A DNA stretch of 36,623 bases from Bdellovibrio sp. ZAP7. GTDB taxonomy: Bacteria; Bdellovibrionota; FAC87; UBA2466. Location of the stretch: NCBI GenBank assembly GCA_945878405.1, contig CAMCTJ010000019.1, positions 1-36,623 of the forward strand, read 5' to 3'. The notes under the pieces were generated by a model. The model had not been told where the DNA came from, searched no databases, and was given only the letters and a program-made list of their open reading frames with translations. A program made the translations under genes and the position numbers. This document shows positions 24,441 to 33,202 of this stretch, one piece after another (within the stretch, counting starts at the first letter, position 1; every line of letters begins with the position of its first letter).

Positions 24441-25238
24441 ATGAAAAAACTCAGTTTGCTTTTAGCTAGCTTTGCATTAACCACGTCTGTTTTCGCCGAT
24501 TCAAGAGGGCTCTCCTCTGATCCTAATGCTCGAAACACAGCACTTCTTGTGAGTTCGTCACACGGACTTCCTGGACTCGAATATGACATCGATAATTTGG
24601 AAGAAATGGCACTCAATGCGCATAGCGGATTCACTGTCGAGAAAGTAGTAAACGGCAAAGCGACTGTTTCCAAAATCGCTTCTGAACTCATTCACTTGGC
24701 AGATTCTTCAGATGGCAATGCTTCACATCTTTTTTATTTTACGGGACACGGCGGACGAGGAACCATTCTCGCCGAAGATCGCGCTATGAAAATTGATGAA
24801 ATTAAAAAGGCTTTAGTGAAAGGCAGAGAACTTTGGGGCCCCATGGCTCGCTTGACCTTCATTGTTGATTCCTGTCACTCGGGCTCATTGATTGATCCAA
24901 TGAGAAGTTTAAAAACCATGGATTTTTTAAACTCACCTCAAGTCGTGGCACAAGAAATGGTGGATGAGATCGTACAAGGTCTTGCCCCTACTCGCCATGA
25001 AAGCCCTCTCTTTCGCTCTCTATTTGCCTTCGTCTCAGCAAGAGCTGACGAAACCTGTTTAGCTGGAAGCAATGGCTCCGCATTCACAGTGGCAATGAAA
25101 AATGCCTGGAACAAAGCTGTCGATCAAAAACTTACGGTGAAACAGTTTATTGATGAAACGGCAAAAGGAACAAAAGGCAGTCATCCCACTGCTCGACTGG
25201 TTCCTGCGCAACTCGCTGAAGAAGTTTTAGTTCCTTAA
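24441..25238 (+). CDS. Exported caspase-family (C14) protease
   Basis: The product is 265 aa with signal peptide 1-19 (MKKLSLLLASFALTTSVFA). The caspase-like p20 region starts at NTALLVSSSHGLPGLEYDIDNL (32-53). The catalytic His103 is in HLFYFTGHGG and Cys145 in FIVDSCHSGS, so the His-Cys dyad is intact. There are no extra domains. An acidic S1 pocket cannot be judged, so the cleavage preference (Arg/Lys as in metacaspases, or other) is open. GGAAGG before the ATG supports the start. A weak TTGACG-18-GTTAAA promoter candidate lies at about 24360, within the end of pip. Export suggests a role in the periplasm or outside the cell, unlike most cytoplasmic bacterial caspase homologues. Confidence 0.9.
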   Translation: MKKLSLLLASFALTTSVFADSRGLSSDPNARNTALLVSSSHGLPGLEYDIDNLEEMALNAHSGFTVEKVVNGKATVSKIASELIHLADSSDGNASHLFYFTGHGGRGTILAEDRAMKIDEIKKALVKGRELWGPMARLTFIVDSCHSGSLIDPMRSLKTMDFLNSPQVVAQEMVDEIVQGLAPTRHESPLFRSLFAFVSARADETCLAGSNGSAFTVAMKNAWNKAVDQKLTVKQFIDETAKGTKGSHPTARLVPAQLAEEVLVP

Positions 25239-25257
25239 TTTATAGAATGAGGGGGTT

Positions 25258-25331
25258 TGGTTGCCGGACTAGGATTCGAACCTAGACTCGCGGAGTCAGA
25301 GTCCGCTGTCCTACCATTAGACGATCCGGCA
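25258..25331 (-). tRNA. tRNA-Gln(CUG)
   Basis: The minus strand folds with acceptor TGCCGGA/TCCGGCA (25325-25331 with 25262-25268), D stem GTC/GAC, anticodon stem GCGGA/TCCGC around loop CTCTGAC, and T arm CTAGG-TTCGAAT-CCTAG. The anticodon is CTG, decoding CAG. The weak first pair U1-A72 is typical of tRNA-Gln. Discriminator A and encoded CCA (25258-25260). It begins only 9 nt after the heptose kinase stop on the same strand. Confidence 0.96.
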
Positions 25332-25340
25332 GCAATGTAA

Positions 25341-26354
25341 CTAGGCGATCAAGCCCTCTGTTTTTAAATGCTCTAGCTCTTTTCTGAGCTCTTCCTGTGT
25401 GACTGAAGCAGCCCCGATTTGGCCCACTACCACCCCAGCTGCGGCATTTGCAACTCGCATGCACTCTTCCAACGGCTTACCTAAAACCTTCATCAAGGAC
25501 AAAACCGCAATCACTGTATCGCCCGCCCCAGTAACATCGAATACTTTTCGTGCATAAGTAGGGATTCGAATTAATGCAGGCTTGTCTTTGGAAACCGCCA
25601 CCATTCCCCAGGGGCCACAGGTGATAATCGACTCTTCACAGTCTGTAGTCTTCAAAATTTTTAAGGCCATCTTTTCCAGATGGTCTTTGGGAAACTCTTG
25701 AGACCTAGCTCCTAGGTTTTTTTCCCCGGTTAATGTTTCTGCCTCAGCAAGGTTTGGAGTTAAAAGAGTAACCCCGTGATACAGCTCCACAGGACTTAAT
25801 CGGCTAGGGTCCACAAACACAGGTTTCTTCTTAGCCTTTGCTTCTTTGATAAAAGTTAAGGTATCCCGGTTCCACAACCCTTTACCGTAATCCTGAATGA
25901 TCACCCCATCTGTTTTAGGCAGTTCATCACAAATCCGATCAACAAACTCTCTAGATAACTGAGGTGAAAGTGAGTGAGAGCGCTCAAAATCTACTCTTAC
26001 CACATGTTGTTTCTGACAAATCACTCGTACTTTGCGTAAAGTAGGCCGAGACGTGTCTTTCAATGCTTCAAAGCAAGCTATACCAGCTTCCCCCACCATT
26101 TGAGTCAGAGTTTTTGCGTCATCATCTTCTCCACAAACAGTTAAAAGAGTGGTTTTAACTCCGAGAGAAGCTAAGTTTTGAGAAACATTCGCAGAGAGTC
26201 CCAATTTTTGATCAACAGATTGAACTTCTACAACCGGGACTGGGGCCTCTGGACTAATTCGATGGGTATCTCCCCAAATGTATTCGTCAATTCCGACCTC
26301 TCCTACCACGAGAAGATGTGCTTTTGAGAAATCTTTAAAAAAGGAAAAATCCAT
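25341..26354 (-). CDS. rfaE1: D-glycero-beta-D-manno-heptose-7-phosphate kinase (RfaE1/HldE-N type)
   Basis: The product is 337 aa, a PfkB/ribokinase-fold sugar kinase making heptose-1,7-bisphosphate for LPS core heptose. GDTHRISPEAPVPVVEV (28-44) is the RfaE1 signature. ANVSQNLASLG (55-65), TPNLAEAETLTGE (199-211) and the anion-hole/catalytic FDVTGAGDT (272-280, Asp279) follow. The adenylyltransferase half of bifunctional HldE is absent, so a separate RfaE2 must exist elsewhere. The usual GG before A/S-N-V is LGLSANV here. It is preceded by a heptosyltransferase gene 4 nt upstream and followed by the tRNA-Gln. Confidence 0.92.
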   Translation of the reverse strand: MDFSFFKDFSKAHLLVVGEVGIDEYIWGDTHRISPEAPVPVVEVQSVDQKLGLSANVSQNLASLGVKTTLLTVCGEDDDAKTLTQMVGEAGIACFEALKDTSRPTLRKVRVICQKQHVVRVDFERSHSLSPQLSREFVDRICDELPKTDGVIIQDYGKGLWNRDTLTFIKEAKAKKKPVFVDPSRLSPVELYHGVTLLTPNLAEAETLTGEKNLGARSQEFPKDHLEKMALKILKTTDCEESIITCGPWGMVAVSKDKPALIRIPTYARKVFDVTGAGDTVIAVLSLMKVLGKPLEECMRVANAAAGVVVGQIGAASVTQEELRKELEHLKTEGLIA

Positions 26355-26358
26355 ACCT

Positions 26359-27378
26359 TCAGGTTAAACCATCAACTTCTTTCAAAATCAATGAAGCCCA
26401 ATCTATTTTTTCCATACAGTTGAATTCAGGACAGGATGGGCCCAAGCAAGAGCTTTTCCCCGGACACTCTACTTGAGGCCAATGGACGATAGATTTTTGT
26501 TCACCGCCCCATGGCCCCCATCGCCGAGGGTGGTGCGCCCTGACAGGGGAATAAATCCCGATAACGGGAACTCCTACCAAGTGGGCTAAATGCAAAGGGC
26601 CCGTACTCGGAGCAATAACCAGTTGGCTCTGTCTAAAGACCTCTTTTAAAGCAGACAGTTCCAAACCTTCGATTTTTTTTAAATTTGGAAACTCAGATTT
26701 CAAATAGGACCAAATTAACTGATCCTGCCGGGAAGGCCCTACGGATACTACGCAATCCACTTTGGCGGTTATCTTCCTGATGATTTCAGCATATTGCTCT
26801 CGCGAAAGATTGAGAGCACTCCCCGCCATTCCCGGATGTACCACAATAAATTTACTCTCTGGACGAATTCCACTTTGCAGCAAGGCTTGCTCAGCCAGTG
26901 CCGCTTGTTTCTCATCTCTCGGGAGTTGCACCATCGCAATCTCTTTATTTGTCTTGCCTCCCAGTTGGGTGACCAATTCCTGAACCAGCTCCAAGGAATA
27001 AGTCCCTTCACTTTGATCGGCCAAAGAACGCTTTTGTCTTTTTCCGTAATTAAAAAGAGCAAAAGACCAGAACTTTGAATACTGCCCCACTCGCACAGGC
27101 ACTCGTTTGAGAAACACTTTAGACGCAATGGCACCACTACAAAACAAACCAAGGAAAGCATCCCATTTTTCACAGTCCCATTTCTCCTCAAGTGAAATAG
27201 GCCTGATCTTTTGTTCTTCAAGAAATGTCTGCAGGAGCTTTAGATTATTTTTCTTTGCTAAAAGAGCTATTTCAGCCTCGGGAAACGACTGCCGAAGGCT
27301 CTTAATGGCCGGTAAGGATAAAAGCAGATCTCCCAGATTGTCACTTCTACAAACCAAAATTCTGGGTGGGGAATTCAT
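26359..27378 (-). CDS. Family 9 glycosyltransferase (ADP-heptose:LPS heptosyltransferase)
   Basis: The product is 339 aa. The N-terminus RILVCRSDNLGDLLLSLPAI (6-25) and the C-terminal nucleotide-sugar site, VIAPSTGPLHLAHLVGVPVIGIYSP, are typical of WaaF/WaaC/WaaQ-type GT9 enzymes. It adds heptose from ADP-heptose to LPS inner core. Which position it serves cannot be told. A Cys-rich tail (VECPGKSSCLGPSCPEFNC) is also seen in some GT9 proteins. The start shares TAATG with the MeaB stop. The next gene makes the heptose precursor, so the pair is functionally coherent. Confidence 0.92.
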   Translation of the reverse strand: MNSPPRILVCRSDNLGDLLLSLPAIKSLRQSFPEAEIALLAKKNNLKLLQTFLEEQKIRPISLEEKWDCEKWDAFLGLFCSGAIASKVFLKRVPVRVGQYSKFWSFALFNYGKRQKRSLADQSEGTYSLELVQELVTQLGGKTNKEIAMVQLPRDEKQAALAEQALLQSGIRPESKFIVVHPGMAGSALNLSREQYAEIIRKITAKVDCVVSVGPSRQDQLIWSYLKSEFPNLKKIEGLELSALKEVFRQSQLVIAPSTGPLHLAHLVGVPVIGIYSPVRAHHPRRWGPWGGEQKSIVHWPQVECPGKSSCLGPSCPEFNCMEKIDWASLILKEVDGLT

Positions 27379-28286
27379 TAAGAGAAAAGAGACCCCTTGG
27401 GATATTTTTTCTGGAACTGTTTTATGACTTCATACGGGTTAGCCCCACTTTCCATGTGGTCCTTAAGCCAGGTACGCGCTTCTTGCATCACCCAATATTC
27501 CAGCAACTCTAGGGCTGCATCCTGAATCCCTACTTCTCTTTTCTTTTCAATTGTCGGCGAATGAGCATCTAAATAACTGTTAACCGATTGATAAAGGGCC
27601 TCAACTGTCGTCAAATCATTGAAGCTTGTTTTTAAAACAGGGGTCTCATCTTTTCCGGCCAGATGAAGGACATTCTTCAGTTCCTTTTCAATTCGATCAG
27701 CCCCTTCCCTATCTGCTTTGTTCACTACAAAAATATCGGCAATTTCCAGAATGCCCGCTTTTAACGCCTGAATCGAGTCCCCCCATTCTGGAACTAGGGC
27801 CACCAAAGTTACATCGGCAAGCTTTCGCACATCGACTTCACTTTGGCCCACTCCCACGGTCTCGACCAAAATAAAATCAAAACCAAATTTGTCTAAAAGT
27901 GTTACTCCCTGCCGAGTAGCTAGCGACAAGCCCCCTAGTTTTCCTCGAGTGCTTAAGCTTCGGATAAAAACATTCGGGTCGTTAAAATGGTCCATCAAAC
28001 GAATCCGATCTCCAAGCAACGCTCCACCAGAAAAGGGACTCACGGGATCGACTGCTAAAACAGCTACCTTTTTGTTTTCTTTACGAATGAGCCGAACAAA
28101 CGTGTTCAGAAGAGTGCTTTTACCAGCTCCGGGAGGACCGGTAATTCCAATGACTTTGGCATGGCCTTTGAGCAAAAATATTTCGCTCAAAAAGTCGATT
28201 ACTTTAGGATCTCCGTCTTCGCAGAGCGAGATAAGTCGAGCGAGTGTTCTGAGGTCCCCCTTCTTGAAATCTTCAATCCCGTTCAT
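27378..28286 (-). CDS. meaB: MeaB/ArgK-family G3E GTPase, methylmalonyl-CoA mutase chaperone
   Basis: The product is 302 aa. The P-loop is GPPGAGKS (50-57), then VDPVSPFSGGALLGDRIRL (79-97, with the G3E-type base region), ETVGVGQSE (142-150) and NKAD (189-192). The C-terminal helical dimerisation arm is present. MeaB loads and protects the cobalamin of methylmalonyl-CoA or isobutyryl-CoA mutase. No mutase gene is in this window, so the partner is elsewhere. The start shares ATGA with the CCA-enzyme stop, and the stop shares TAATG with the heptosyltransferase start. Confidence 0.95.
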   Translation of the reverse strand: MNGIEDFKKGDLRTLARLISLCEDGDPKVIDFLSEIFLLKGHAKVIGITGPPGAGKSTLLNTFVRLIRKENKKVAVLAVDPVSPFSGGALLGDRIRLMDHFNDPNVFIRSLSTRGKLGGLSLATRQGVTLLDKFGFDFILVETVGVGQSEVDVRKLADVTLVALVPEWGDSIQALKAGILEIADIFVVNKADREGADRIEKELKNVLHLAGKDETPVLKTSFNDLTTVEALYQSVNSYLDAHSPTIEKKREVGIQDAALELLEYWVMQEARTWLKDHMESGANPYEVIKQFQKKYPKGSLFS

Positions 28287-29602
28287 GGGCGCCCCTTGAT
28301 TAAAAACTTTTTCTTAACATAGTCCAAAGCCTCTTCTCTATCTCGGATGGCCCCTTCCAGGATCTGATCTTCAACGTCTCTTAAGATCTCAGTAAAAATG
28401 GGGCCAGGAACAAAGCCAAATGCTTTCAAATCCGCTCCAGTAACAAGCTTTGAAGGAGGTGGAGGCTCTTTTAAAAATTCTTCATATTTAACTTTTGCAA
28501 ATTGATAAGCGTCGAGATTTCCATAACTTGCTAAACAATCTAAACGGTGTTGCTCTAAGTGCAGATCAAATCGAGGCAAAGACAAAAACCGCTTTAAAGT
28601 CGAGAGCCTCATATTGAAAACATCTTTAAACCGTAAATGCTCTAAAACCAGGCTTGCGATGAGCTCGGTTTGCTCGTTAGAGAAAGCAAGGCGTTTACAA
28701 ATCTCACGAGCCATTTGCGCACCAAGAACATCATGTCCGTGAAAACGAATTCGATCAGGAGCTCTCTGAAAAGTATTTGGCTTCGCCACGTCATGTAAAA
28801 GCGCCCCCATCGCCAGTTCGATTTCGGCATTTTTAAGCCCGTCTAAAAGAAGAAGGGTATGAATAAAAACGTCACCCTCTGGATGGTACTCCATAGGCTG
28901 TTCTACACCCTTCATTTTAGACAATTCCGGGAAAAACTCTTTAGCCAACCCTGTTTCGTCTAAGAGACGAATTCCTCTAGCCGGTTGCGGAGAAGTCAGA
29001 ATCTTTGTGAACTCATCGCGAACGCGTTCAGCACTGATCAAACTAATTTTTTTTGCGTGCTTTTTAATAGCTGCAAAAGTAGCGGATTCAATTTCAAAGC
29101 CCAACTGAACGGCAAATCGAATAGCTCTCATCAATCGAAGATGATCTTCAAGAAATCTTTTCTCGGGATCCCCAATCGTTCGAATGATCTTCTTTTGAAG
29201 ATCTTCTCTGCCGCCTACCAAATCGATTACCTGATTATTTCGAATATCTAGATAGAGCCCATTAACTGTAAAATCTCGTCTTTGAACATCTTCTTCAACT
29301 GTAGAAAAACTGACTTTCTCGGGATGTCGTCCGTCTTGGTAAGGTCCTTCTTTTCTGAAGGTTGCAACTTCAAACGGAATATCATCTTCGATGACCAGGA
29401 TCACACCAAAAGCAGCTCCTACAGGAACTGTTTTTGAAAATAGTTGAGTGATCTGGTCAGGAGTCGCACTAGTCGTAATATCAAAATCTTTAGGGGCTAC
29501 TCCCCGTTCTCTATCTCGTACACAACCACCCGCAAAATAAGCCTCAAAACCCGCCTGGTGAAGATTTTCTATGATTTTTCGGCCAAGCTTCTCTTTATTC
29601 AT
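28283..29602 (-). CDS. cca: CCA-adding enzyme / poly(A) polymerase family nucleotidyltransferase
   Basis: The product is 439 aa, class II tRNA nucleotidyltransferase/PcnB superfamily. GGCVRD (25-30) and DFDITT (39-44, catalytic Asp39 and Asp41) form the active site. RRDFTVNG (108-115) and EDHLRLMRAIRFA (152-164) are the neck motifs. A C-terminal HD domain has H270-D271 in ALLHDVAKP, with HxH further on (FHGHD). HD-containing members include full CCA-adding, A-adding and poly(A) enzymes; sequence alone does not separate them. Both tRNAs seen here encode CCA, so repair is enough as a role. Confidence 0.93.
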   Translation of the reverse strand: MNKEKLGRKIIENLHQAGFEAYFAGGCVRDRERGVAPKDFDITTSATPDQITQLFSKTVPVGAAFGVILVIEDDIPFEVATFRKEGPYQDGRHPEKVSFSTVEEDVQRRDFTVNGLYLDIRNNQVIDLVGGREDLQKKIIRTIGDPEKRFLEDHLRLMRAIRFAVQLGFEIESATFAAIKKHAKKISLISAERVRDEFTKILTSPQPARGIRLLDETGLAKEFFPELSKMKGVEQPMEYHPEGDVFIHTLLLLDGLKNAEIELAMGALLHDVAKPNTFQRAPDRIRFHGHDVLGAQMAREICKRLAFSNEQTELIASLVLEHLRFKDVFNMRLSTLKRFLSLPRFDLHLEQHRLDCLASYGNLDAYQFAKVKYEEFLKEPPPPSKLVTGADLKAFGFVPGPIFTEILRDVEDQILEGAIRDREEALDYVKKKFLIKGRP

Positions 29603-29605
29603 GAT

Positions 29606-30085
29606 TTAGAGAAGGAATCGCATGGTAACCATGGGCCAACTGAGGAAGAACGACTGAAGCGGCGGACTAAAGTTCAAACGGATCATCGTTCCAATCGAAG
29701 TTCTTTTATCTAAAATATAATCAAAGCCCATTCCCGCTAAGATATGGACCCCAACTGCCGAAGAAAAAAGAGACGAGGCCAGAGTTAGTCCCAAGCCGCC
29801 CTCAACACAGGGCTTAACTCTTGGACTTCCTCCAAAAAAATGTCGGACTTTTCCAGAAGCAGTAAATAAAACCCCGCCTCCGCCCAAACCCATTTGAGCA
29901 AGGCCCCCTAACGTCAGTTCATCGCTATGAACGTATTCCAACTCCGGAGAAATCAGAAAAAGCGTAGGACTTGTCATGATCCCCATACCTGCGGAACCAA
30001 TAAAATCGCCTTTTGTTCCCATGGCCTGAGATCGGCTTGAGAACAAAACAATGAGGGTAGAAATGGAAATAATGAAATTCTTCAT
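29606..30085 (-). CDS. Small exported beta-barrel-like protein
   Basis: The product is 159 aa with signal peptide 1-21 (MKNFIISISTLIVLFSSRSQA). The mature part is built of short Gly-rich amphipathic strands (LTLGGLAQMGLGGGGVLFTASGKVRHFF at about 57-84, SSAVGVHILAGMGFDYIL, and a final MVTMRFLL). It is long enough for an 8-stranded OmpW/OmpA-like barrel. I cannot name a family. It lies 3 nt before the CCA-enzyme gene and 33 nt after thiL, inside the long minus-strand run. Confidence 0.75.
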   Translation of the reverse strand: MKNFIISISTLIVLFSSRSQAMGTKGDFIGSAGMGIMTSPTLFLISPELEYVHSDELTLGGLAQMGLGGGGVLFTASGKVRHFFGGSPRVKPCVEGGLGLTLASSLFSSAVGVHILAGMGFDYILDKRTSIGTMIRLNFSPPLQSFFLSWPMVTMRFLL

Positions 30086-30118
30086 TTGGCCTAAGTTTCC
30101 AGGAGCTTCGCCTTGAGG

Positions 30119-31120
30119 TCAATCCCTTTCTGTAGACGAAAGATGGTTCCAGCCGGAGGGGGAGATGGGCATTTCTACACCCTCGGAATCTTTGAGCCGA
30201 ACCCCTCTAGAGAAAGAAACGACTGTTCCAATTTGGAACAAGGACAACCCTCTTCGTTGAGCTTCTCCTTTTAAGACTAACCAATTGCTTGGGGAACAAG
30301 TGCCGACCAGTTCGTAATCTTCTCCTCCAGATAATTGCCAATCTCTTAAACTTTGTTTGGTTTCCTCACTTGCTTGTTTCAGCTCCTCGGAAAGAGGAAT
30401 TTTTTCCTCCTCGATTAAAAATCCAACATGGGATGCTTTCGCCAAGTGCCAAAGCTCACTGGACAAACCGTCGCTGATATCAATGAGTGAGTGAACTCTG
30501 TTCTCCTCGGTGAGTAATTCCACCAAATCTACTCGAGCTTGCGGGGTTAGATAGTGAGAAGTGAGCCTTGGAAACCGGCTCAAAACTTTACGGCCTTCTT
30601 TTTTCAACAAATACAGACCTGCAGCGGCCTCCCCTACCGGTCCTGAGATAAAGACGATATCGTCTTCCCGAGCTCCGCGCCTCGTTAAGGGAGTTTTCGG
30701 AGATTCCCCCAAAAGTGTCACATTAAGCATCAAACGATCTGGACTTAGCGTAACATTTCCCCCCACAACATCGATGGAGTGAAACCGCGCAGCCTCGGCC
30801 ACCCCTTCATAAATTTCCTCGAGCACATCCTCTGAAATTCGTTCGGAAACCCCGATTGAAATCAGAGCTGCCAAGGGCTTTCCTCCCATAGCCACGATGT
30901 CACTGATGTTCACTGCTAGAGCTTTTTTCCCCACTTCTTTAGGCTCGCAAAAGCTAAAATCAAAGTGAATCCCCTCTACTAGGGCATCTACAGTCAAAAG
31001 AACTTTACCGGAAATGGATTCAAGAACAGCCGAATCATCTCCAATCCCTAAAAAGACTTTTTTTGAAGGGGCAGGAAGCTTTTTACAGAGTCGATCGATC
31101 AGCTCAAACTCGCGATTCAT
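30119..31120 (-). CDS. thiL: Thiamine-monophosphate kinase ThiL
   Basis: The product is 333 aa and makes thiamine diphosphate from thiamine monophosphate and ATP. The AIR-synthase-like fold has GIGDDSAV (25-32), DALVEGIHF (45-53), NISDIVAMGG (71-80) and the VVGGNVT strand. LIDISDGLSSEL is the C-terminal Mg/ATP motif. No TPP riboswitch is visible upstream, as expected inside an operon. The start shares ATGA with marC. Confidence 0.95.
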   Translation of the reverse strand: MNREFELIDRLCKKLPAPSKKVFLGIGDDSAVLESISGKVLLTVDALVEGIHFDFSFCEPKEVGKKALAVNISDIVAMGGKPLAALISIGVSERISEDVLEEIYEGVAEAARFHSIDVVGGNVTLSPDRLMLNVTLLGESPKTPLTRRGAREDDIVFISGPVGEAAAGLYLLKKEGRKVLSRFPRLTSHYLTPQARVDLVELLTEENRVHSLIDISDGLSSELWHLAKASHVGFLIEEEKIPLSEELKQASEETKQSLRDWQLSGGEDYELVGTCSPSNWLVLKGEAQRRGLSLFQIGTVVSFSRGVRLKDSEGVEMPISPSGWNHLSSTERD

Positions 31121-31734
31121 GCGTGTTTAACTGCTAAGAAGCCATTGATGACATATTGAATGGCGATTGCACAGAGAAGAAGACCCATCACGCGGGTCAT
31201 CACATTGAGCCCCGTAACCCCAATGATTTTTATCAAACGACTAGATGAACGCAAAACAAAGTACGTAATCAAAAGTGTGGCCAAAATGGATGAAATAATC
31301 ACCGGGTAATCAGCTATGGATTGTGCCCGACTGCTCAAAACAACCACTGAAGCAATTGCGGCCGGTCCCGAAAGCATGGGAATTGCCAGGGGAACGATGG
31401 AGATATCTTCTTTTCTTTCAGCTTCTGTTTCTTCTTTTTGAGAAAGCTTTTCGACTACAGGAAGAATTTTCATCATCTCAAAACCGATAATGAGAAGAAT
31501 GAGTCCTCCCGATATTTGAAGAGCAGGTATGGAAATTCCAAAAAAACTGAGCACCTGCTGCCCGATAAAAGTCGAAATAGTCAAAACTAAGAAGGCTGTT
31601 GCGCAGGCCTTTCGAATCATTTTTCGACGAAGGGCTTCACTATCTCCGGCCGTTAACGAGAGAAAAATAGGGACATAACCAAAGGGATCAACAATCGCAA
31701 ATATTACCCCAAAGGTTGAAAGCCAAGTTTCCAT
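31117..31734 (-). CDS. MarC-family integral membrane protein
   Basis: The product is 205 aa with six TM helices. The opening TFGVIFAIVDPFGYVPIFLSLT (7-28), the conserved ISGGLILLIIGFEMM and the PLAIPMLSGPAAIASVVVL (about 115-133) are the MarC/NAAT hallmarks. Despite its name, E. coli MarC is not proven to give drug resistance; an amino-acid or small-solute role is suggested for relatives. It starts 1 nt after the HD gene stop and overlaps thiL by ATGA. Confidence 0.94.
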   Translation of the reverse strand: METWLSTFGVIFAIVDPFGYVPIFLSLTAGDSEALRRKMIRKACATAFLVLTISTFIGQQVLSFFGISIPALQISGGLILLIIGFEMMKILPVVEKLSQKEETEAERKEDISIVPLAIPMLSGPAAIASVVVLSSRAQSIADYPVIISSILATLLITYFVLRSSSRLIKIIGVTGLNVMTRVMGLLLCAIAIQYVINGFLAVKHA

Positions 31735-31735
31735 T

Positions 31736-33202
31736 TCAGCCCAAAAGCTCCGATTTTAACCAAATTTTTGGTGAGTAATTAATCGTGTAAAAATGATGGG
31801 CAATGGGACTGACTTTGACCCATGGTTGTATCAAATGCTCTGTCTTCGTACTCTTTCCTGATTGGTGCTGGTAAGCCCCAAAAAGGAAAAGCCCCACACT
31901 GTCTTTCATCATTGGTCTGTCCAGGAGATCCACCATGGAATATCCACTTGCTTTGAGATTTTTTTCCATTCCCATGTTGGGAGGTAAACTCACCACGTGA
32001 ACTCCCGCTCCACGTTTTCGGAAAAGCAAATCTTCTATCTCAGAAATTCCAAATTCTTCTTTGAGAAGATAACGAAATCGTTCATCGGTCAGTTGTTGGT
32101 GCATTTCAAAAGTAATGATCGGTTTTTTCTTGCCCGTTTGAACTTTTTTCAAAAGTCGCTTAGCTACTTCTTCCACTCCCACAATCTTGGGATGGAGATA
32201 AACTTGAGCGTACATCTGAAACAAACTAAAAATGAAATCGTCGAGTACGTGCTGGTTCTTAACGTTTGAAATAAGCACGACGTCTTGAGGCTCGTTAGAA
32301 GCCCCCTGGTGATTCGCCAAGCACGGAATGAGTTTAGAAACAATTCGACGCCACTCAATACCACCGATGTTGACTCCGCAGTTACGTCCGTCACGCTGAA
32401 TATAATCAATGCGATCCACATCGAAGGGCCCCGAAATGACAGGCCTGAGGAGACGATGAACTTCGACTCCTCCTTTTAATTTCCGACCTTCCAATTCTTT
32501 TCGAATTTCAGACTCAATTTCTTTTTGAAACTTTCCCAAGCCCATTTTTCGATGAATAAGAGCTGAAACAGGAACAAAAAACTTTAAAGCATCTGGTACT
32601 AAACCACCCTCTTCCAGATCTGTTAAAAGCTTATGAAGATAAAGGAGAGAAATCTCCTCATGCATAAATGGCTTTCCGCTTTTCAACTGTTCTCGAAGAT
32701 ATTTTCCTACAACGCCGTGGATAGGCTCCAAAACATCCCTAAAATCCTGCTGTAAATCTAAAAACTCAAATGTATGGCTCCACGGACCATGACCAACATC
32801 ATGAAGAAGGCCGGCAAGCCCTATGGCATCTCGCCAAAATCGATAAGATTCTGGATGTTCTCCCACTTCTTGAAACCGTTGCCGGGTTAAAAGGGGTGAA
32901 AATCGGGTTTTTTCTATTTTTCCTTCGAAATCAAAAGTCGAATGACTCCACCCTCTCACCATCGTCTCAAAGTATTGAACGGCTAGATAGGAAGCCCCTA
33001 AGGAGTGCTGGAAACGGGTGTGGGTGGCGCAAGGGAACACAAACTCTGCAAGACCCAGCTGCTTAATTGAACGAAGCCTTTGAAAGAAGGGGTGGTCAAT
33101 GGCGTGGCGAACGGCACCCTCGAAACTCATGTCTCCATGAATTTCATCCCGAATAGTTAAGGGCTTGTTTTTTATGGGTAATTTCTGTCTTTTACTAGTC
33201 AC
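31736..33202 (-). CDS. HD-domain phosphohydrolase (SAMHD1/dGTPase-like)
   Basis: The product is 488 aa. IRDEIHGDMSFEGAVRHAIDHPFFQRLRSIKQLG (17-50) and HTRFQHSLGASYLA (61-74, His66) lead to GLAGLLHDVGHGPWSH (128-143, His134-Asp135). A late DVDRIDYIQRDG supplies the last Asp, completing H...HD...D. This is the YdhJ/SAMHD1-like group; dNTP hydrolysis is plausible but not proven for bacterial members of this branch. The start is GTG at 33202 with no ribosome site. It lies inside the last 8 nt of a 62-aa ORF (GTGACTAG), so it probably depends on coupling. Confidence 0.92.
   Translation of the reverse strand: MTSKRQKLPIKNKPLTIRDEIHGDMSFEGAVRHAIDHPFFQRLRSIKQLGLAEFVFPCATHTRFQHSLGASYLAVQYFETMVRGWSHSTFDFEGKIEKTRFSPLLTRQRFQEVGEHPESYRFWRDAIGLAGLLHDVGHGPWSHTFEFLDLQQDFRDVLEPIHGVVGKYLREQLKSGKPFMHEEISLLYLHKLLTDLEEGGLVPDALKFFVPVSALIHRKMGLGKFQKEIESEIRKELEGRKLKGGVEVHRLLRPVISGPFDVDRIDYIQRDGRNCGVNIGGIEWRRIVSKLIPCLANHQGASNEPQDVVLISNVKNQHVLDDFIFSLFQMYAQVYLHPKIVGVEEVAKRLLKKVQTGKKKPIITFEMHQQLTDERFRYLLKEEFGISEIEDLLFRKRGAGVHVVSLPPNMGMEKNLKASGYSMVDLLDRPMMKDSVGLFLFGAYQHQSGKSTKTEHLIQPWVKVSPIAHHFYTINYSPKIWLKSELLG

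Noticed and set aside
31121-31180. TPP riboswitch near thiL
   Set aside because: thiL starts inside the marC 3' end; no thi-box-like sequence or leader exists there.
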